A stretch of 42,831 nt of DNA from contig JAKFVN010000036.1 of the NCBI GenBank assembly GCA_021732145.1, positions 1-42,831 of the forward strand. Direction: 5' to 3'. The position numbers and the translations under genes were made by a program. Source of the DNA: Alphaproteobacteria bacterium. GTDB taxonomy: Bacteria > Pseudomonadota > Alphaproteobacteria > UBA9219 > RGZA01. The notes below the pieces were generated by a model, which worked only from the letters and a program-made list of their open reading frames with translations, was not told the DNA's origin and did no database searches. The number at the start of each line of letters is the position of its first letter. The stretch's first letter is position 1. This document shows positions 41,008-42,831 of this stretch, in pieces.

Positions 41008-42690
41008 ATGACGGCTGGTCAATATACCTATGTAATGAAGGGTCTTTCAAAGGCCTATCCCGGTGGCAAAAAGGTTCTGGATAATATCTTCCTCTCCTTT
41101 TATCCCGGCGCAAAAATCGGCGTGCTGGGTGTTAACGGCTCGGGAAAGTCGACCTTGATGCGCATCATGGCTGGAATCGATAAGGATTTTACCGGCGAAG
41201 CATGGTCAGCCGACGGCGTGAAGGTGGGCTATCTTTCCCAGGAACCGCAGCTTGATCCAAAGCTGAATGTGCAGCAAAACATCGAGCTCGCGATGGGTGA
41301 TGCGAATGCGTTGTTGAAAGCGTTTGAAGATGTCAGCAATAAGCTTGGCGAAGTTACCGATGAAGATGAAATGACCAGGCTGATTGAAGAACAAGCAGCC
41401 CTGCAGGAAAAAATCGAAGCAGCCGGGGCGTGGGAAATTGGCCGCACGGTTGAATTGGCGATGGATGCGTTGCGTTGCCCGCCAGGTGATGCGGATGTCA
41501 CCGTTTTATCGGGTGGTGAAAAACGCCGCGTGGCATTGTGCCAATTGCTGTTATCGAAGCCCGATATGCTTATTCTCGATGAACCGACCAACCATTTGGA
41601 TGCGGATTCGGTTGCCTGGTTACAGCGCCATTTGGCTGATTATAAAGGCACTGTCGTGATGGTGACTCACGACAGATATTTCCTTGATAACGTCACGGGC
41701 TGGATTTTGGAACTCGACCGCGGTCATGGCATTCCATACGAAGGCAACTACACATCATGGCTGGAGCAAAAACAAAAGCGCCTTGAACAGGAAGGCCGCG
41801 AAGAAAACGCCCGCCAGAAAGAACTGGCCCGTGAATTGGAATGGGTGCGTTCATCACCCAAGGCGCGTCAGGCAAAAAGCAAAGCGCGCTTGGCTGCTTA
41901 CGAAGATCTTCTCAATCAAACGCAGGATGATTTATCCGGCACTGCCAAAATTATTATTCCAACCCCGCCGCGTCTTGGCGAAAATGTGATTGATGTGGAA
42001 GCCATCAACAAGGCTTACGGCGACCGTTTGCTGATTGAAAACCTGACCTTCCGCTTGCCGCGCGGTGGCATTGTGGGCGTGATTGGCCCCAACGGTGCCG
42101 GTAAATCAACCTTGTTCAAGATGATTACCGGCGTTGAAAAACCTGATAGCGGTTCATTCAAAGTCGCTGACAGCGTGAAGCTTGGCTATGTTGATCAAAG
42201 CCGCGATGCGTTGAAGGATGACAACACTGTTTGGCAGGAAATTTCCGGTGGCCATGATGTGATTGAACTTGGCACCAAAAACATGCCATCACGTGCCTAT
42301 GTTTCATCGTTCAACTTCAAGGGCACCGACCAGCAGAAGAAGGTCGGTGTGCTATCCGGCGGTGAACGCAACCGCGTGCATTTGGCAAAGATGCTAAAGA
42401 CTGGCGCAAACGTCTTGCTGCTCGATGAACCGACCAATGATTTGGACGTTGATACGCTGCGCGCGCTTGAAGAAGCGCTGGTTGATTTCGCAGGTTGCGC
42501 CGTGGTCATCAGCCATGATCGCTGGTTCCTGGATAGACTTGCGACACATATCCTGGCATTCGAAGGCGATAGCCATGTGGAATGGTTTGAAGGCAATTAT
42601 CAGGATTACGAAGCAGATCGCCGCCGCCGTCTGGGCGCTGATGCCGACCAGCCGCACCGTATCAAATACAGACCGCTAACACGCAAGTAG
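41008..42690 (+). CDS. ettA: Energy-dependent translational throttle protein EttA (ABC-F ATPase)
   Basis: EttA is an ABC-F protein that binds the ribosomal E site and gates entry into elongation according to energy charge. ATG 41008 is chosen because AAGGA (40995-40999) is 8 nt upstream; ATG 40999 lies inside that site. The 560-residue product has two ABC domains: [17 protein letters not shown] and [11 protein letters not shown] in the first, [17 protein letters not shown] and [11 protein letters not shown] in the second. Between them is the charged linker that contacts P-site tRNA. The long arm insertion in the first domain ([16 protein letters not shown] and following) distinguishes EttA from Uup-type proteins. 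htpG follows after 8 bp. Confidence 0.95.
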   Translation: MTAGQYTYVMKGLSKAYPGGKKVLDNIFLSFYPGAKIGVLGVNGSGKSTLMRIMAGIDKDFTGEAWSADGVKVGYLSQEPQLDPKLNVQQNIELAMGDANALLKAFEDVSNKLGEVTDEDEMTRLIEEQAALQEKIEAAGAWEIGRTVELAMDALRCPPGDADVTVLSGGEKRRVALCQLLLSKPDMLILDEPTNHLDADSVAWLQRHLADYKGTVVMVTHDRYFLDNVTGWILELDRGHGIPYEGNYTSWLEQKQKRLEQEGREENARQKELARELEWVRSSPKARQAKSKARLAAYEDLLNQTQDDLSGTAKIIIPTPPRLGENVIDVEAINKAYGDRLLIENLTFRLPRGGIVGVIGPNGAGKSTLFKMITGVEKPDSGSFKVADSVKLGYVDQSRDALKDDNTVWQEISGGHDVIELGTKNMPSRAYVSSFNFKGTDQQKKVGVLSGGERNRVHLAKMLKTGANVLLLDEPTNDLDVDTLRALEEALVDFAGCAVVISHDRWFLDRLATHILAFEGDSHVEWFEGNYQDYEADRRRRLGADADQPHRIKYRPLTRK

Positions 42691-42698
42691 GTAATCGA

Positions 42699-42831
42699 AT
42701 GACCGCAGAAAAACATGAATTTCAGGCAGAAGTTGGCCGCTTGCTCGATATCGTCGTGCATGCGTTTTACAGCCAGAAGGAAATTTTTCTGCGCGAACTT
42801 ATTTCAAACGCTGCCGATGCCTGTGATAAGC
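42699..42831 (+). CDS. htpG: Chaperone protein HtpG (3' truncated by window)
   Basis: Start of the bacterial Hsp90. The 44 visible residues include [19 protein letters not shown] and [18 protein letters not shown], the universal N-terminal signature of Hsp90 with the ATP-lid Glu and Asn residues. The ATG at 42699 follows the ettA stop by 8 bp; AGG inside the ettA stop region may serve as its ribosome site. The rest of the gene lies outside the window. Confidence 0.96.
   Translation, partial: MTAEKHEFQAEVGRLLDIVVHAFYSQKEIFLRELISNAADACDK

Overview
The window looks like chromosomal core DNA from an alphaproteobacterium. I infer this from the YbjN-proC pair, a phasin, a COQ9/TetR-like protein, the DUF1674 (SdhAF4-type) protein, the order rpmH-rnpA-yidD-yidC-engB-argB-HAD phosphatase-dapD, and clpS-clpA. 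The order or family cannot be fixed from sequence alone; a Rhodospirillales- or Micavibrio-like lineage is only a guess. No rRNA, tRNA, insertion sequence, prophage or CRISPR array was found. Genes are very tightly packed: all eight convergent gene pairs end within 17 bp of each other, and six of them abut or overlap by 4 bp.

Layout. 1-3040: end of clpS, clpA and an unrecognised gene. 3041-5189 (minus): yebC and a phosphomannomutase/phosphoglucomutase, preceded by a frameshifted remnant that looks like the tail of a HerA-like (DUF853) ATPase. 5564-9076 (plus): D-2-hydroxyacid dehydrogenase, murJ, trpS. 9073-11707 (minus): lgt, a MidA/NDUFAF7-type methyltransferase and pgeF, overlapping by 4 bp. 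11800-15379 (plus): UbiK-like protein, YbjN protein, proC, TetR/COQ9-like protein, phasin with a textbook terminator, CsaA-like protein. 15389-17850 (minus): an OmpR/EnvZ-type two-component pair and folB. 18002-22461 (plus): the rod-shape cluster mreB-mreC-mreD-mrdA. 22458-24496 (minus): rsmB and rpe. 24501-29411: DUF1674 protein, the two carboxynorspermidine/carboxyspermidine enzymes, a membrane protein, recX and an unknown. 29464-35999: an M14 deacylase convergent with the long minus-strand run rpmH to dapD. 36000-36365 is the largest gene-free stretch and is full of hairpins. 36366-42831: small membrane protein, pgk, a 3-hydroxybutyrate dehydrogenase-like SDR, patatin, an orphan solute-binding protein, ettA and the start of htpG.

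How the genes fit together: cell envelope growth is the main theme (murJ, lgt, mreBCD, mrdA, yidC/yidD, dapD). The rest is protein quality control (clpSA, htpG), translation (trpS, rsmB, ettA, rpmH, rnpA), storage polymer metabolism (phasin, hydroxybutyrate dehydrogenase) and alternative polyamine synthesis.

No new multi-gene defence or mobile system was seen. The most unusual signals are non-coding: (1) two 76-nt hairpins of matching architecture in opposite orientation at 36164-36329; (2) a two-copy palindromic repeat with compensatory stem changes directly behind the stop codons of nspC and engB; (3) interlocked A-B-A'-B' inverted repeats ahead of mreB and of the carboxynorspermidine synthase gene; (4) a long dyad between lgt and the UbiK-like gene.
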